DNA of 57,272 nt from Paracoccus yibinensis (GCF_030846195.1 NZ_JAVCWH010000014.1:1-57272), one strand, 5' to 3'; positions 8,368 through 17,732 are shown, numbered from the stretch's first letter. Program-made: numbers and translations. Notes: generated by a model not told the origin, from the letters alone.

Positions 8368-9810
8368 ATGGAATACGGATTCACCACCGCGGCCTATGTG
8401 GTCGCAGCCGTGCTGTTCATCCTCTCGCTGGGGGGATTGTCGGGACAGGAAAGCGCCAAGCGGGCGATCTGGTACGGCATCGCGGGGATGGCCTTGGCCG
8501 TTCTGGCGACGCTGATCGGGCCGGGCGCGGGCAACTGGTTCCTGTCGCTGGTCATGATCGCCATCGGCGGCGCGATCGGCTGGGTCGTGGCGCAGCGCGT
8601 CCAGATGACCGAAATGCCGCAGCTTGTCGCCGCCATGCACTCGCTGGTGGGCTTGGCGGCGGTCTTCGTGGGCTTCAACGCCCAGATTGAACTGGCCCGC
8701 GTCCTGCGCGCCAAGGCCGAGGGCGGCGTGCATGTCTTCCAGGGCTTCGCCGCGGTTCTTGCCCACAAGACCCCGGCCGAGATCGCGATGCTGAAGATCG
8801 AGGTCTTCCTGGGCATCTTCATCGGCGCCGTGACCTTTACCGGTTCGGTCGTGGCCTTCGGCAAACTGGCGGGCCGCGTCGATGGCAAGCCGAAGAAGCT
8901 GCCGGGTGGACACCTGCTGAACGCCGGCGCACTGGGCCTGTCGATCCTGCTGGGCATCCTTTATTGCGCGGGCGTGGGGCCGGCGATCTTCTGGCTGATC
9001 CTGATCACGCTGCTGGCCTTCTTCATCGGCTATCACCTGATCATGGGCATCGGCGGGGCGGACATGCCGGTCGTGGTGTCGATGCTGAACAGCTATTCCG
9101 GCTGGGCTGCGGCGGCCATCGGCTTCACGTTGGGCAATGACCTGCTGATCGTGGTCGGCGCACTGGTTGGTTCAAGCGGTGCGATCCTGTCCTATATCAT
9201 GTGCAAGGCGATGAACCGCAACTTCGTCAGCGTGATCCTGGGCGGTTTCGGCGGCGAGACCGGACCTGCGGCCGAGATCACGGGCGAACAGATTGCCATC
9301 GACGCCGAGGGTGTGGCCGCCGCGCTGAACGACGCTGACAGCGTGATCATCGTCCCGGGCTACGGCATGGCCGTGGCGCAGGCGCAGGGCGCGGTCAGCG
9401 AACTGACCCGCAAGCTGCGCGCAGCCGGCAAGACGGTGCGCTTTGCCATCCACCCCGTCGCGGGTCGCCTGCCGGGCCACATGAACGTGCTGCTGGCAGA
9501 AGCCAAGGTGCCCTATGACATCGTGCTGGAGATGGACGAGATCAACGAGGACTTCCCCTCGACCGACGTGGTGATCGTCATCGGCAGCAATGACATCGTG
9601 AACCCTGCGGCGCAGGACGACCCGAACAGCCCCATTGCCGGGATGCCGGTGCTGGAGGTCTGGAAGGCCAAGCAGGTCTTCGTCAGCAAGCGCGGACAGG
9701 GCACCGGCTACTCGGGGATCGAGAACCCGCTGTTCTTCAAGGACAACACCCGGATGTTCTATGGCGACGCCAAGGACAGCTTGAACAAGCTGCTGCCGAT
9801 GATCGAGTGA
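8368..9810 (+). CDS. pntB: NAD(P) transhydrogenase subunit beta
   Basis: 480 residues. Membrane domain II with about eight to nine hydrophobic helices (residues 1-260) followed by the NADP(H)-binding domain III. Domain III shows [15 protein letters not shown], the GYG nucleotide loop, and later [20 protein letters not shown], characteristic of the family. Partner of PntA in the proton-translocating transhydrogenase, a major NADPH source. The ATG at 8368 follows agaggagagga; the longer frame upstream overlaps pntA and was rejected. The 13-nt gap to pntA indicates one transcript. Confidence 0.96.
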   Translation: MEYGFTTAAYVVAAVLFILSLGGLSGQESAKRAIWYGIAGMALAVLATLIGPGAGNWFLSLVMIAIGGAIGWVVAQRVQMTEMPQLVAAMHSLVGLAAVFVGFNAQIELARVLRAKAEGGVHVFQGFAAVLAHKTPAEIAMLKIEVFLGIFIGAVTFTGSVVAFGKLAGRVDGKPKKLPGGHLLNAGALGLSILLGILYCAGVGPAIFWLILITLLAFFIGYHLIMGIGGADMPVVVSMLNSYSGWAAAAIGFTLGNDLLIVVGALVGSSGAILSYIMCKAMNRNFVSVILGGFGGETGPAAEITGEQIAIDAEGVAAALNDADSVIIVPGYGMAVAQAQGAVSELTRKLRAAGKTVRFAIHPVAGRLPGHMNVLLAEAKVPYDIVLEMDEINEDFPSTDVVIVIGSNDIVNPAAQDDPNSPIAGMPVLEVWKAKQVFVSKRGQGTGYSGIENPLFFKDNTRMFYGDAKDSLNKLLPMIE

Positions 9811-9816
9811 AAACGG

Positions 9817-9844
9817 GCAGGGGACGGGCGACCGTCCCCCTGCT
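9817..9844 (+). terminator. Hairpin after pntB, likely terminator
   Basis: gcaggggacgg starting at 9817 can pair with ccgtccccctgc ending at 9842, with one bulged base. The hairpin starts 6 nt after the pntB stop. It lacks a long T run (tgattcg follows), so it may be a weak or Rho-assisted terminator. Confidence 0.5.
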
Positions 9845-10009
9845 GATTCGTACGCGGATCGCCCACGGCGCGGGCAATCTGTAAAGGCATTTTCCTGCAA
9901 TACTGATTCTACGCCGCCGGACCTTGTTCCCGTATGGTCGCGCTTGGCGCAGCGTAAACTTTCGGCTGTCATGCAGTTGAAGAAACAATCACAAGGGCAG
10001 GGACAGACC

Positions 10010-11443
10010 GTGAACCATCCGGACTATATCCATATCGCCAGCGGCGATCCATCGCTCTACAACGATGACCTTGCGCCCGTCCCGCATGAAAGGCGGCACT
10101 GGGGCGCGTTCGAGATCTTCAACGTCTGGAACAACGACATCCAGAGCCTGTTCGGCTATACCCTGGCCGCCTCGCTGTTCCTGTCCTATGGGCTGAACGG
10201 CTGGCTGACCTTTACGGCAATCGTCGTGTCGGGGCTGATCGTCATGTGGCTGGTGAACCTGTCGGGTCGCCCCTCGGTTCGCTACGGCATTCCCTATGCG
10301 GTGATGGCGCGATCCTCGATGGGCGTGAAGGGCGCGCGGTTTCCGGCGCTGATCCGCGGCATCGTCGCGATCTTCTGGTACGGGGTGCAGACCTATTTCG
10401 CCTCGACCGCCGTGGCGCTGGCGATCCATGCCCTGCTCGGGATCGAGGACAGCGGCGGCGGCTTCCTGGGCCTGAACGGCGTGGACTGGATTGCCTACAT
10501 CATCGTGGCGGGCTTTCAGATCGGGTTGTTTATGATGGGGATCGCCTGGGTAGGCCGCTTCCTGAACTGGGCAGGACCCTTCGTCTATCTGGTAATGATC
10601 GTGCTGGCGCTGATGATCTGGTATCAGGCCGGAAATGGCATCTGGTCAGAGATCGGCGTCATCTTCCAAGGGGGCGACAGCGAATACAGCACCGTGTCCG
10701 GTTTCATCGCCGTGGTGGGGACCATGGTGGCCTACTTCGCGGCGGTGGTGATCAATTTCGGTGACTTTTCGCGCTTCGTTCAGACCGAACGGCAGATGCG
10801 CGTGGGCAATTTCTGGGGCCTGCCCGTGTCCATGGCGTTCTTTTCCTTCATCGCGCTGTTCATCACCGCAGGCGCCGTGGTGCTGTTCGGAGAGCGGCTG
10901 ACCGATCCGACTGCCATCGTCGAACGCGTGGACAGCCTTGCCCTGACGCTGATCGCGGCGGTGACGTTCTTTGCGGCGACGGTGGGCATCAACCTGGTCG
11001 CCAACTTCGTGCCCGCCGCCTATGACATCGCAAACCTGTCGCCATCGACGATCAGCGCGCGCACCGGCGGGATCATCACCGCAGCGGTGGCCTTCGTCAT
11101 CGGGGCCTTGTGGGTGTCGGTGATTTCCACGATCGGCATTGCAGGCTTCGTGGACACCCTGGGGGCGATCCTTGCGCCGTTATACGGAATCCTGATCGCC
11201 GATTATTATGTGGTCAAGCAGAGGCGCCTGAAAGTCGATCAGATGTTCAGCGCGGATCCGTCGGGCAGCTACTACTATGATGGCGGTTGGAACCGGCGTG
11301 CCATCATGGCAGTGGGAATAGCGGCGGTCTTTTCCATCGGAACGGTCTGGCTGCCCGCCTTGCAGGCGTTGTCCGGCTTTGGCTGGCTGATCGGCGCGGT
11401 GCTGGGCGGAGTGCTGTATATCCTGTTCAGCCGCAGGAACTGA
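10010..11443 (+). CDS. NCS1-family nucleobase:cation symporter
   Basis: About 477 residues with roughly twelve hydrophobic helices. The N-terminal block (WGAFEIFNVWNNDIQSLFGY) and GRPSVRYGIPYAVMARSSMG match NCS1 transporters, which import uracil, cytosine, allantoin, hydantoins or related rings with Na+ or H+. The NNDIQS and SMGVKGARFPALIRGIVA segments correspond to the substrate and cation site regions. The specific substrate cannot be assigned. The GTG at 10010 has an ideal ggcaggga site 7 nt away; an ATG at 9971 in the same frame is the alternative and would add 13 residues. The DUF3422 gene starts only 13 nt after the stop. Confidence 0.85.
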   Translation: MNHPDYIHIASGDPSLYNDDLAPVPHERRHWGAFEIFNVWNNDIQSLFGYTLAASLFLSYGLNGWLTFTAIVVSGLIVMWLVNLSGRPSVRYGIPYAVMARSSMGVKGARFPALIRGIVAIFWYGVQTYFASTAVALAIHALLGIEDSGGGFLGLNGVDWIAYIIVAGFQIGLFMMGIAWVGRFLNWAGPFVYLVMIVLALMIWYQAGNGIWSEIGVIFQGGDSEYSTVSGFIAVVGTMVAYFAAVVINFGDFSRFVQTERQMRVGNFWGLPVSMAFFSFIALFITAGAVVLFGERLTDPTAIVERVDSLALTLIAAVTFFAATVGINLVANFVPAAYDIANLSPSTISARTGGIITAAVAFVIGALWVSVISTIGIAGFVDTLGAILAPLYGILIADYYVVKQRRLKVDQMFSADPSGSYYYDGGWNRRAIMAVGIAAVFSIGTVWLPALQALSGFGWLIGAVLGGVLYILFSRRN

Positions 11444-11456
11444 AAGGGAGAGTGGC

Positions 11457-12764
11457 GTGGGGCCGGACATCGAACACCCGTTGCGATACGATCTTGTCAA
11501 CGAACTGCATGCCCGTCCCTCGCCCCGCCTGACAGCCCCCGCGACATGCGCGTTCGTGGCCTTCAAGGAACCGCGGGACGCGGCCAATCGCGACCGGGAT
11601 CGGGACATGGCGCATCTGACGGCGCTGACCTCGCGGCATGGCGGCCCGCGTCCCGATCCCGACGACAGCCATTATCAGGGGCGGCTGGGCCGGCACGACC
11701 TGAAATGGGAAAGCCATACGGAATTCGTGACCTATATGGCCATGACCCCTGGCCTGCCGATCCGGCCCTTCGATCCAAGCGCGGGGGCGATCTTCTCGGC
11801 GGATTGGCAAGCCGCCGCGCCCGGGCGCAGGGTTGCCGCCGTGATGGTCCAGATCGACATCCTGCCGGAAGACCCCGCCGACGCGCTGGAGCGGATAGGC
11901 ACATGGTTCGCCCGTGACAGCCTGACGGCCGTCTGGGTGCTGGAAGAAGCGGCCATGATCGCGGGTGACTTCCGCATCGACCCGGATGGCTGGATGCGGT
12001 TCGCGGTCTTCGTGCGCCCGGATGTGGGGCCGGGCCGGATCGGCCGCATCGTGCATCGGCTGGTCGAACTGGAAACCTATCGCGCCATGTCGATGCTGGG
12101 ACTGGGCCGGTCACGCGGCCTGTCGCGCCGCCTGAACGAACTGGAACCGCGCCTGTCGGCCATCGTCGAGGGCATGCACGACAATGCGCGCCCGGCCGAG
12201 GCCGTGCTGCATGAATTGCTGGAGGTGTCGGCCGAACTGGAAGCCCAGGCGGTCCAGCACTTCTTTCGCTTTGGGGCGACCAGGGCTTATGAAGCGATCG
12301 TGATGGACAGGGTTTCGGCGCTGCGCGAAACCCGGTTCCAGGAGCGGCAGATGCTGAACGAATTCATGCGCCGCCGTTACCGGCCTGCCATGCGCACCGT
12401 CGCATCGGCCGAGGATCGCCTGCGCGCGATGATCGAACGGACCCGGCGCGCCGCCGACCTGCTGCGCACGCGGGTGGATGTCGAACGGTCCGCCCAGAAC
12501 CAGGCGCTGCTGGAGCGCATGGACCGCCGCGCCGACCTGCAACTGCGCCTGCAGCACACGGTCGAGGGGCTGTCGGTCGTCGCAATCAGCTATTACACGG
12601 TGGGATTGCTGTCCTATGCACTCTATCCTGTGGCATCGGCCTTGGGGGTGGACAAGGCTTATCTGATTGCAGGATTGACCCCTGTTGCGGTCCTGATCGT
12701 CTGGTGGACGATGCGTCAGGTTCGCCGCAGCCTGCACAAGCACGGCCCGGCTGGTGATTTGTAA
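11457..12764 (+). CDS. DUF3422 family membrane-anchored protein
   Basis: 435 residues beginning MGPDIEHPLRYDLVNELHAR from a GTG with gaaagggag upstream. The opening HPLR..L.NELHARP and the HDLKWESHTEFVTY segment are hallmarks of DUF3422. The protein is soluble through about residue 370, with many Arg/Glu and a probable coiled coil (about 270-370). It ends with two hydrophobic helices (VVAISYYTVGLLSYALYPVA and AYLIAGLTPVAVLIVWWTM) and a short basic tail. The function of the family is not known to me. The 13-nt spacing from the NCS1 transporter gene suggests a shared transcript and perhaps a link to transport. Confidence 0.88.
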   Translation: MGPDIEHPLRYDLVNELHARPSPRLTAPATCAFVAFKEPRDAANRDRDRDMAHLTALTSRHGGPRPDPDDSHYQGRLGRHDLKWESHTEFVTYMAMTPGLPIRPFDPSAGAIFSADWQAAAPGRRVAAVMVQIDILPEDPADALERIGTWFARDSLTAVWVLEEAAMIAGDFRIDPDGWMRFAVFVRPDVGPGRIGRIVHRLVELETYRAMSMLGLGRSRGLSRRLNELEPRLSAIVEGMHDNARPAEAVLHELLEVSAELEAQAVQHFFRFGATRAYEAIVMDRVSALRETRFQERQMLNEFMRRRYRPAMRTVASAEDRLRAMIERTRRAADLLRTRVDVERSAQNQALLERMDRRADLQLRLQHTVEGLSVVAISYYTVGLLSYALYPVASALGVDKAYLIAGLTPVAVLIVWWTMRQVRRSLHKHGPAGDL

Positions 12765-12826
12765 CTTGCCGTGCGCCTGCGGGACGGAAATAAGCCGTTC
12801 CATACAACCCATTTTAGGAGCCGACC

Positions 12827-12901
12827 GTGAAACTGATCCTGACCCTTGCCGCGCTTCTGACCCTGTCCGCCTGCGGGGTTCCGCTGGTTCCTTTTGTCTG
12901 A
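12827..12901 (+). CDS. Very small lipoprotein (24 residues)
   Basis: GTG start with taggag 7 nt upstream. The product is VKLILTLAALLTLSACGVPL followed by four more residues. It has a positively charged start, a hydrophobic core and the lipobox LSAC, so the mature lipoprotein would be only about nine residues (CGVPLVPFV). I recall near-identical small ORFs in other Rhodobacteraceae, which together with the good ribosome-binding site argues for a real gene. The ArsC-like gene starts 13 nt after the stop. Role unknown. Confidence 0.6.
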   Translation: MKLILTLAALLTLSACGVPLVPFV

Positions 12902-12914
12902 CACGGATCCTGCC

Positions 12915-13256
12915 ATGAAATCCCTGACGCTTTATGGATTGTCACATTGTTCCACCTGCCAGAAGGCCCAGACGGAATTGCAGCAGAACGGATGGACGGT
13001 GAACTTCCGCGACGTCCAGACGCAACCCCTGACCGAGGAGGAACGCAGCCGCCTGGCTGCGGAGTTCGGCGACAAGATCGTGAACCGTGCAAGCCTGACC
13101 TGGCGGGGCATGTCCGATGAGGAACGGGCAGCCGATCCGGTGGCGATGATGGGCGCAAAGCCCAGCGTGATGAAGCGCCCGGCCATTGTCGCGGACAACC
13201 TGCGCCTGCTGGGCTGGACCGCCAATGTCAAGCGGGCCTTGGGCGTCCCGGCGTAA
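12915..13256 (+). CDS. ArsC/Spx family thioredoxin-fold protein
   Basis: 113 residues starting MKSLTLYGLSHCSTCQKAQT. The thioredoxin-like fold of the ArsC/Spx/YffB family is shown by the N-terminal TLYGLSHCSTCQKA block with Cys11 and Cys14 (CxxC), the central FRDVQTQPLTEEE and the later KPSVMKRPAI, which aligns with the cis-proline strand of ArsC-like proteins. Whether it reduces arsenate, acts as a glutaredoxin-like enzyme or is regulatory cannot be decided; there is no ars operon nearby. The ATG at 12915 is preferred over a TTG seven codons upstream that would overlap the small lipoprotein gene. It ends 3 nt before the convergent DUF442 gene. Confidence 0.8.
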   Translation: MKSLTLYGLSHCSTCQKAQTELQQNGWTVNFRDVQTQPLTEEERSRLAAEFGDKIVNRASLTWRGMSDEERAADPVAMMGAKPSVMKRPAIVADNLRLLGWTANVKRALGVPA

Positions 13257-13259
13257 CGA

Positions 13260-13685
13260 TCAGCGGCTGGCGCCCGCCAGGGACCGCATCAGGGGCACCA
13301 CGCCCGACAGGTCATAGCCTGCCTGGGCGGCGGTGTTCAGAACCTCGGCCTCGGACAGCTTGCCCGATTGGGCAAGCGCCCACAGGATGGTCGAACGGTT
13401 GCCCGACCGGCAATAGGCGATTGCCGGTTTGGCCCCGTCAAGCGCAACCGCAAAGCCTTGGATCAGGTCCGAGGTGATCTGCCCTGGCTGGAAGGGAAGA
13501 TAATGATATTCCATCCCGGCATCAGCAGCGGCTTTTGCCATGACGTCGTGATCCACGGCGCCGCTTTCCTCATCGGGACGGTTGTTGATCAGTGTCTTGA
13601 AGCCTGATTGGGCCAGCAAGGCCACGTCTTCAGGGTCGATCTGCGGAGAAACCGCAAGATTCGGTGTAAGCTGGCGAAGATCCAT
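13260..13685 (-). CDS. TIGR01244/DUF442 family phosphatase-like or sulfur transferase domain protein
   Basis: 141 residues starting MDLRQLTPNLAVSPQIDPED. The family (beta-lactamase-hydrolase-like domain) has a dual-specificity-phosphatase fold. Visible here are the FKTLINNRPDEE strand and the active-site-like loop PAIAYCRSGNRSTILWA with a Cys and nearby Arg (Cx4R). Family members are tied to sulfide oxidation or persulfide metabolism in some bacteria, but no blh or sqr gene is adjacent. A ggaaagg site precedes the ATG at 13685. Its own promoter must lie in the 274-nt gap upstream. Confidence 0.8.
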   Translation of the reverse strand: MDLRQLTPNLAVSPQIDPEDVALLAQSGFKTLINNRPDEESGAVDHDVMAKAAADAGMEYHYLPFQPGQITSDLIQGFAVALDGAKPAIAYCRSGNRSTILWALAQSGKLSEAEVLNTAAQAGYDLSGVVPLMRSLAGASR

Positions 13686-13959
13686 GACAAGCCTTTCCGT
13701 GGCACAGCCCCCGGATTGGCGCATCTGCGTCCGCAATGTCAAGCGCGTGCAGGAGTATCCGCCGATGGTTCGGGCTGGGTGCCCGCCAGATCCGGCGGCC
13801 AGCCGCCAAACCGGGCAGGCTGATTCTGACGGCCATGCAATGGTCCGTTGGACCCATGTCCAAACAACGCCGGCCACTGCAAATCGCTCCTGGAAGGAAT
13901 GGCGGTGCGTTTCCCGGTGTCGGCCACCGCGCTGTTCCCATCCCAAGTCGATGCGCGCA
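13686..13959. other. Intergenic 274 nt upstream of the DUF442 gene
   Basis: No convincing gene, RNA or repeat was found here. Several short open frames cross it but lack ribosome-binding sites. It should hold the promoter of the DUF442 gene and the 3' flank of gph; I saw no clear hairpin with a T run. Confidence 0.4.
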
Positions 13960-14640
13960 TCACGCCGGAACTTGATTCTCGATCATGCCGGGCAGGGCTG
14001 CGAAGTCGTCGAAGGACGCCAGGTGAGGCAGTTCCTCGACAGGAGTTTGGCGATAGCCCTGGGTATAGATCAGGAAGGGCACCGATGCAGCCGCCGCACA
14101 TGCTGCGTCGAATTCGCTGTCACCCACGTAGACTGCCTTGGGATTCCTCGGATCGGCCCCGAGGGCCTGTATGGCCGCACGCAATGGCGCGGGATGAGGC
14201 TTTCGTTCAGGAAGCGAGTCGCCGCCGATGACACAGCTAAAAAGATGCGCGATGTGGAAATGTCTCAGGATGGCCTGCGTGACCGCCAAGGGCTTGTTGG
14301 TACAGATTCCCAGCGGATGCCCGCGATCTGCAAGCGTTTCCAGTGTCAAAGCCGCATTGGGGAAAAGGGCGGTCAACTGTGTCGCGTCCTGATAGCAAGA
14401 CATGAAGGCGGCGATGTATTCCGCTTTTCTGGCATCCTGAAGTTCTTGTGCGGCAATGATCTTTTGCCACAGGACATCAACACCGCCGCCAATGAAGGTG
14501 CGCACCTGCTCCAGCGTCAGAAGCGGCGTGCCGTGCTGTCCAAGGACGGAGTTGATACAGGCGTGAATGTCCGGCGCGCTGTCGATCAAGGTGCCATCCA
14601 GGTCGAATACGATCGGGCAGGGTGCAAGGCACACGTTCAT
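13960..14640 (-). CDS. gph: HAD-superfamily phosphoglycolate phosphatase
   Basis: 226 residues. Hydrolyses 2-phosphoglycolate, formed from oxidised DNA ends or Rubisco oxygenation, to glycolate. HAD motif I is FDLDGTLIDSAPD (about residues 11-23), motif II is GICTNKP, and motifs III and IV appear as RKPHPAPL and YVGDSEFDAACAAAA. The Gph-type helical cap follows motif I. The ATG at 14640 overlaps the stop of the upstream redoxin gene in an ATGA arrangement and has ggaagg upstream; an in-frame GTG four codons earlier is less likely. The pair is translationally coupled. Confidence 0.88.
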   Translation of the reverse strand: MNVCLAPCPIVFDLDGTLIDSAPDIHACINSVLGQHGTPLLTLEQVRTFIGGGVDVLWQKIIAAQELQDARKAEYIAAFMSCYQDATQLTALFPNAALTLETLADRGHPLGICTNKPLAVTQAILRHFHIAHLFSCVIGGDSLPERKPHPAPLRAAIQALGADPRNPKAVYVGDSEFDAACAAAASVPFLIYTQGYRQTPVEELPHLASFDDFAALPGMIENQVPA

Positions 14641-15191
14641 GCGGCCTTCCACTTTATAGAGCAGCCCATTGACGGAACTTGCCTTTCAGGTCCCTTGCCA
14701 GTTTCGGCGATTTGCAGCATCGCTTCCAGCAATTCCCGTCGTGCCTCAATCGGACCCGGTGTCCTGGCCGACGCATCGAACCGTCCACGATATTGCAACG
14801 TTCCTTCCGCATTGTAACCGAAGAAGTCCGGGGTGCATTCGGCGCCATAGGCACGTGCGACATCCTGGGTTTCGTCGTAAAGATACGGAAAGGTAAAGCC
14901 GCGGCGCTCAGCCTCGGCTTTCATGTGATCGGGACCATCCTGGGGATATTCCACGGCATCATTGGCCGAAATGGCAACGACCCCGATGCCTGATGCCTGC
15001 ATTTCGCGCACGTCGCGCACGATCCGGTCGATGATGGACTGGACATAGGGACAGTGATTGCAGATGAACATCACCAGAGTGCCGCGTGGTCCTGCAACAT
15101 CCGCCAGCCGGTAAGTCCGACCATCTGTTCCTGGCAGTTCAAAATCGTGCCACAGAGCGCCAAAGTCACAAACGGGGGGCGATACGGCCAT
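14637..15191 (-). CDS. Redoxin/AhpC-TSA-like thioredoxin-fold protein
   Basis: 184 residues starting MAVSPPVCDFGALWHDFELP. A peroxiredoxin/thioredoxin-like fold is indicated by FELPGTDGRTYRLADVAGPRG, the strand TLVMFICNHCPYVQSI with a CxxC (CNHC), and YGAECTPDFFGYN with the conserved cis-Pro region. These proteins act as thiol reductases or peroxidases of the AhpC/TSA superfamily; the substrate is unknown. A strong ggagga ribosome-binding site precedes the ATG at 15191. It overlaps gph by 4 nt. An AT-rich patch about 80-115 nt upstream probably contains the promoter. Confidence 0.8.
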   Translation of the reverse strand: MAVSPPVCDFGALWHDFELPGTDGRTYRLADVAGPRGTLVMFICNHCPYVQSIIDRIVRDVREMQASGIGVVAISANDAVEYPQDGPDHMKAEAERRGFTFPYLYDETQDVARAYGAECTPDFFGYNAEGTLQYRGRFDASARTPGPIEARRELLEAMLQIAETGKGPERQVPSMGCSIKWKAA

Positions 15192-15348
15192 GACATCCTC
15201 CGATCAGGTTTGCGGGTACAAGTTTGGAAAACATCGGAGGGAAGAACAAGCCCGGGTACAGTTGCAAGGTGTCTTTGATCCATAATACAGATTATTTATA
15301 ACTTTGGTATAGCCCGGGGACGCGCTATCCTGAAATGCGACTTTCTGT

Positions 15349-15367
15349 GCTCAACAATGGGTTGAGC
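15349..15367. terminator. Small hairpin between nrdJ and the redoxin gene
   Basis: gctcaac at 15349-15355 pairs perfectly with gttgagc at 15361-15367 around a 5-nt loop. It sits about 70 nt after the nrdJ stop on the minus strand. There is no marked T run, so its role as a terminator is tentative. Confidence 0.35.
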
Positions 15368-15435
15368 CATGAAAGGATCATAGAATGAAGGTTCGGCTTC
15401 CCCACCTTTCCCTTTCGGAACGCCGCCACCATCCC

Positions 15436-17700
15436 CTACCCGCATTTCGAATGCCCGCAATGGGGACAGGTCATGCAGCCTTCGTTCATGCGCATGCCGT
15501 ATTGACCGCAGTTCGGACAAGCCGGGCCAAGCGGGCGTTCGCTGACTGGAACGGCTTCCATGTGGGGGTCGGACTTAAGACCCATTCCCTCTCCTGACAG
15601 GAAGCCGATGGCAACCATGTGGCGTTCGATGACTCCGCCGATGGCAGCCAGTATCGAAGGGACGTAGCGCCCACCCATCCATGCGCCGCCCCGAGGGTCA
15701 AAGACCGCCTTCAACTCCTCGACCACAAAGGACACGTCGCCTCCGCGCCGGAAGACGGCGCTGATCATCCGGGTCAGGGCGACCGTCCAGGCGAAATGCT
15801 CCATGTTCTTGGAATTGATGAAGATCTCGAACGGACGGCGATTGCCTGACTGCACGATGTCGTTGATGGTGATATAGATCGCGTGTTCGCTGGCAGGCCA
15901 TTTCAGCTTGTAGGTCGCGCCCTCCAGTGCGGCGGGGCGATCAAGGGGCTGGGTCAGATAGACGACATCGGCCCCGGTATCGGCCTGCGGCGCGGTTTCC
16001 GCCTTTTCGCTGACCGACAGCACGCTGCCTGTCACATCGTTGGGGCGATAGGTGGTGCAGCCCTTGCAGCCCAGTTCCCAGGCGGACAGATAGACGCCCT
16101 TGAAGTCGTCGAAGGATATGTCGGCGGGGCAGTTGATCGTCTTGGAAATCGAGCTGTCCACCCACTCCTGTGCTGCCGCCTGCATGGCGACGTGATCGCC
16201 GGGGGTCAGGGTCTGGGCATTCACGAAGTGATCCGGCAGGGGCGCATCGCCGTGCAGATCCCGCCACATCTGGACAGCGTAATCCACGACCTCTTCCTCG
16301 GTCCGCGACCCGTCCTTCTGCAGCACCTTGCGGGTATAGGCGTATGCGAAGACCGGCTCGATCCCCGAACTGACGTTGCCCGCATAAAGGCTGATCGTCC
16401 CGGTGGGCGCGATGCTGGTCAGAAGCGCGTTGCGGATGCCGTGCTGCGAAACAGCCTGCCGGACATCCTCGTCCATCCGCTGCATGAACCCGGATGCCAG
16501 GAAGGCATCGCGGTCGAACAGCGGGAAAGGCCCCTTCTCCCGGGCCAGATCGGCGCTTGCAAGATAGGCTGACCGCGCGATGGCCTTCATCCAGTCCCGC
16601 GTCCGGTCAACCGCGTCCTGCGCGCCATAGCGCAGCCCCAGCATCAGAAGCGCATCCGCAAGCCCCGTCACGCCCAGACCGATGCGGCGCTTGGCCTGCG
16701 CCTCTGCCGCCTGCTGGGGCAGCGGGAAGCGAGAGGCATCAACCACGTTGTCCATCATCCGCACCGCCACGCGAACCAGATCGTCAAGCGCCGCCATGTC
16801 CAGCCGCGCCTTCGGCGTGAAAGGATCGTTGACCAGCCGCGCCAGGTTGACCGATCCCAGCAGGCAGGCGCCATAGGGCGGCAGCGGCTGTTCGCCACAA
16901 GGGTTCGTGGCCGAGATCGTCTCGGCGTAATGCAGGTTGTTCTGCTGGTTGATGCGGTCGATGAAGATCACGCCCGGTTCGGCATAATCATAGGTGGCGC
17001 GCATGATCCGGTTCCACAGGTCGCGCGCTTGGGTCGTCCGATAGACCTTGCCCCCGAAGATCAGATCCCACGAAGCGTCAGCCTTCACAGCTTCCATGAA
17101 GGCGTCAGTCACCAGGACAGACAGGTTGAACATGCGCAACCGGGCACTGTCCTGCTTGGCTGCGATGAAGTCCTCGATATCGGGGTGGTCGCAGCGCATC
17201 GTGGCCATCATCGCGCCCCGCCGCGACCCCGCCGACATGATGGTGCGGCACATCGAGTCCCACACATCCATGAAGGACAGCGGACCCGAGGCGTCGGCCC
17301 CTACCCCCAGCACCTCGGCCCCCTTCGGGCGCAGAGTGCTGAAGTCATAACCGATGCCGCCGCCTTGCTGCATGGTCAGCGCGGCCTCTTTCAGGGCGTC
17401 GAAGATGCCCCCCATGCTGTCCTGGATCGTACCCATGACGAAGCAGTTGAACAGCGTGACCGACCGCCCCGTGCCTGCCCCTGCCAGAATGCGGCCCGCC
17501 GGCAGAAACCTGAAATCCTCAAGGACCGCGTAGAAACGACCTTCCCATTCGGCCGGCTCTGCCTCGACCCGGGCCAGATCGCGAGCGACGCGGCGCCAGC
17601 TGTCTTCGACCGTCAGGTCGATCGGACGATCCTGGGCGTCCTTCAGGCGATATTTCATGTCCCAGATCTGTTCGGCAATGGGTGCGGCGAAACGGACCAT
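15436..17700 (-). CDS. nrdJ: Adenosylcobalamin-dependent (class II) ribonucleoside-diphosphate reductase
   Basis: 754 residues. Makes deoxyribonucleotides with B12 as radical source, so it works with or without oxygen. The first redox Cys is Cys86 in TLFNCFVMGTIQDS; the active-site block is SATNPCGEQPLPPYGACLLG; SIAPTGTISLYAGN is the conserved glycyl-rich segment. The C-terminus has a Cys-rich tail (CPNCGQYG and CPHCGHSKCG), typical of this subfamily and probably used for re-reduction or metal binding. The ATG at 17700 follows agagg; longer frames upstream run into olsA. Only 70 nt separate it from olsA on the same strand; a possible NrdR-like box lies in that gap. Confidence 0.94.
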   Translation of the reverse strand: MVRFAAPIAEQIWDMKYRLKDAQDRPIDLTVEDSWRRVARDLARVEAEPAEWEGRFYAVLEDFRFLPAGRILAGAGTGRSVTLFNCFVMGTIQDSMGGIFDALKEAALTMQQGGGIGYDFSTLRPKGAEVLGVGADASGPLSFMDVWDSMCRTIMSAGSRRGAMMATMRCDHPDIEDFIAAKQDSARLRMFNLSVLVTDAFMEAVKADASWDLIFGGKVYRTTQARDLWNRIMRATYDYAEPGVIFIDRINQQNNLHYAETISATNPCGEQPLPPYGACLLGSVNLARLVNDPFTPKARLDMAALDDLVRVAVRMMDNVVDASRFPLPQQAAEAQAKRRIGLGVTGLADALLMLGLRYGAQDAVDRTRDWMKAIARSAYLASADLAREKGPFPLFDRDAFLASGFMQRMDEDVRQAVSQHGIRNALLTSIAPTGTISLYAGNVSSGIEPVFAYAYTRKVLQKDGSRTEEEVVDYAVQMWRDLHGDAPLPDHFVNAQTLTPGDHVAMQAAAQEWVDSSISKTINCPADISFDDFKGVYLSAWELGCKGCTTYRPNDVTGSVLSVSEKAETAPQADTGADVVYLTQPLDRPAALEGATYKLKWPASEHAIYITINDIVQSGNRRPFEIFINSKNMEHFAWTVALTRMISAVFRRGGDVSFVVEELKAVFDPRGGAWMGGRYVPSILAAIGGVIERHMVAIGFLSGEGMGLKSDPHMEAVPVSERPLGPACPNCGQYGMRMNEGCMTCPHCGHSKCG

Positions 17701-17732
17701 GATGGACCTCTTGGGGCAGCAAAGGGATGAAT

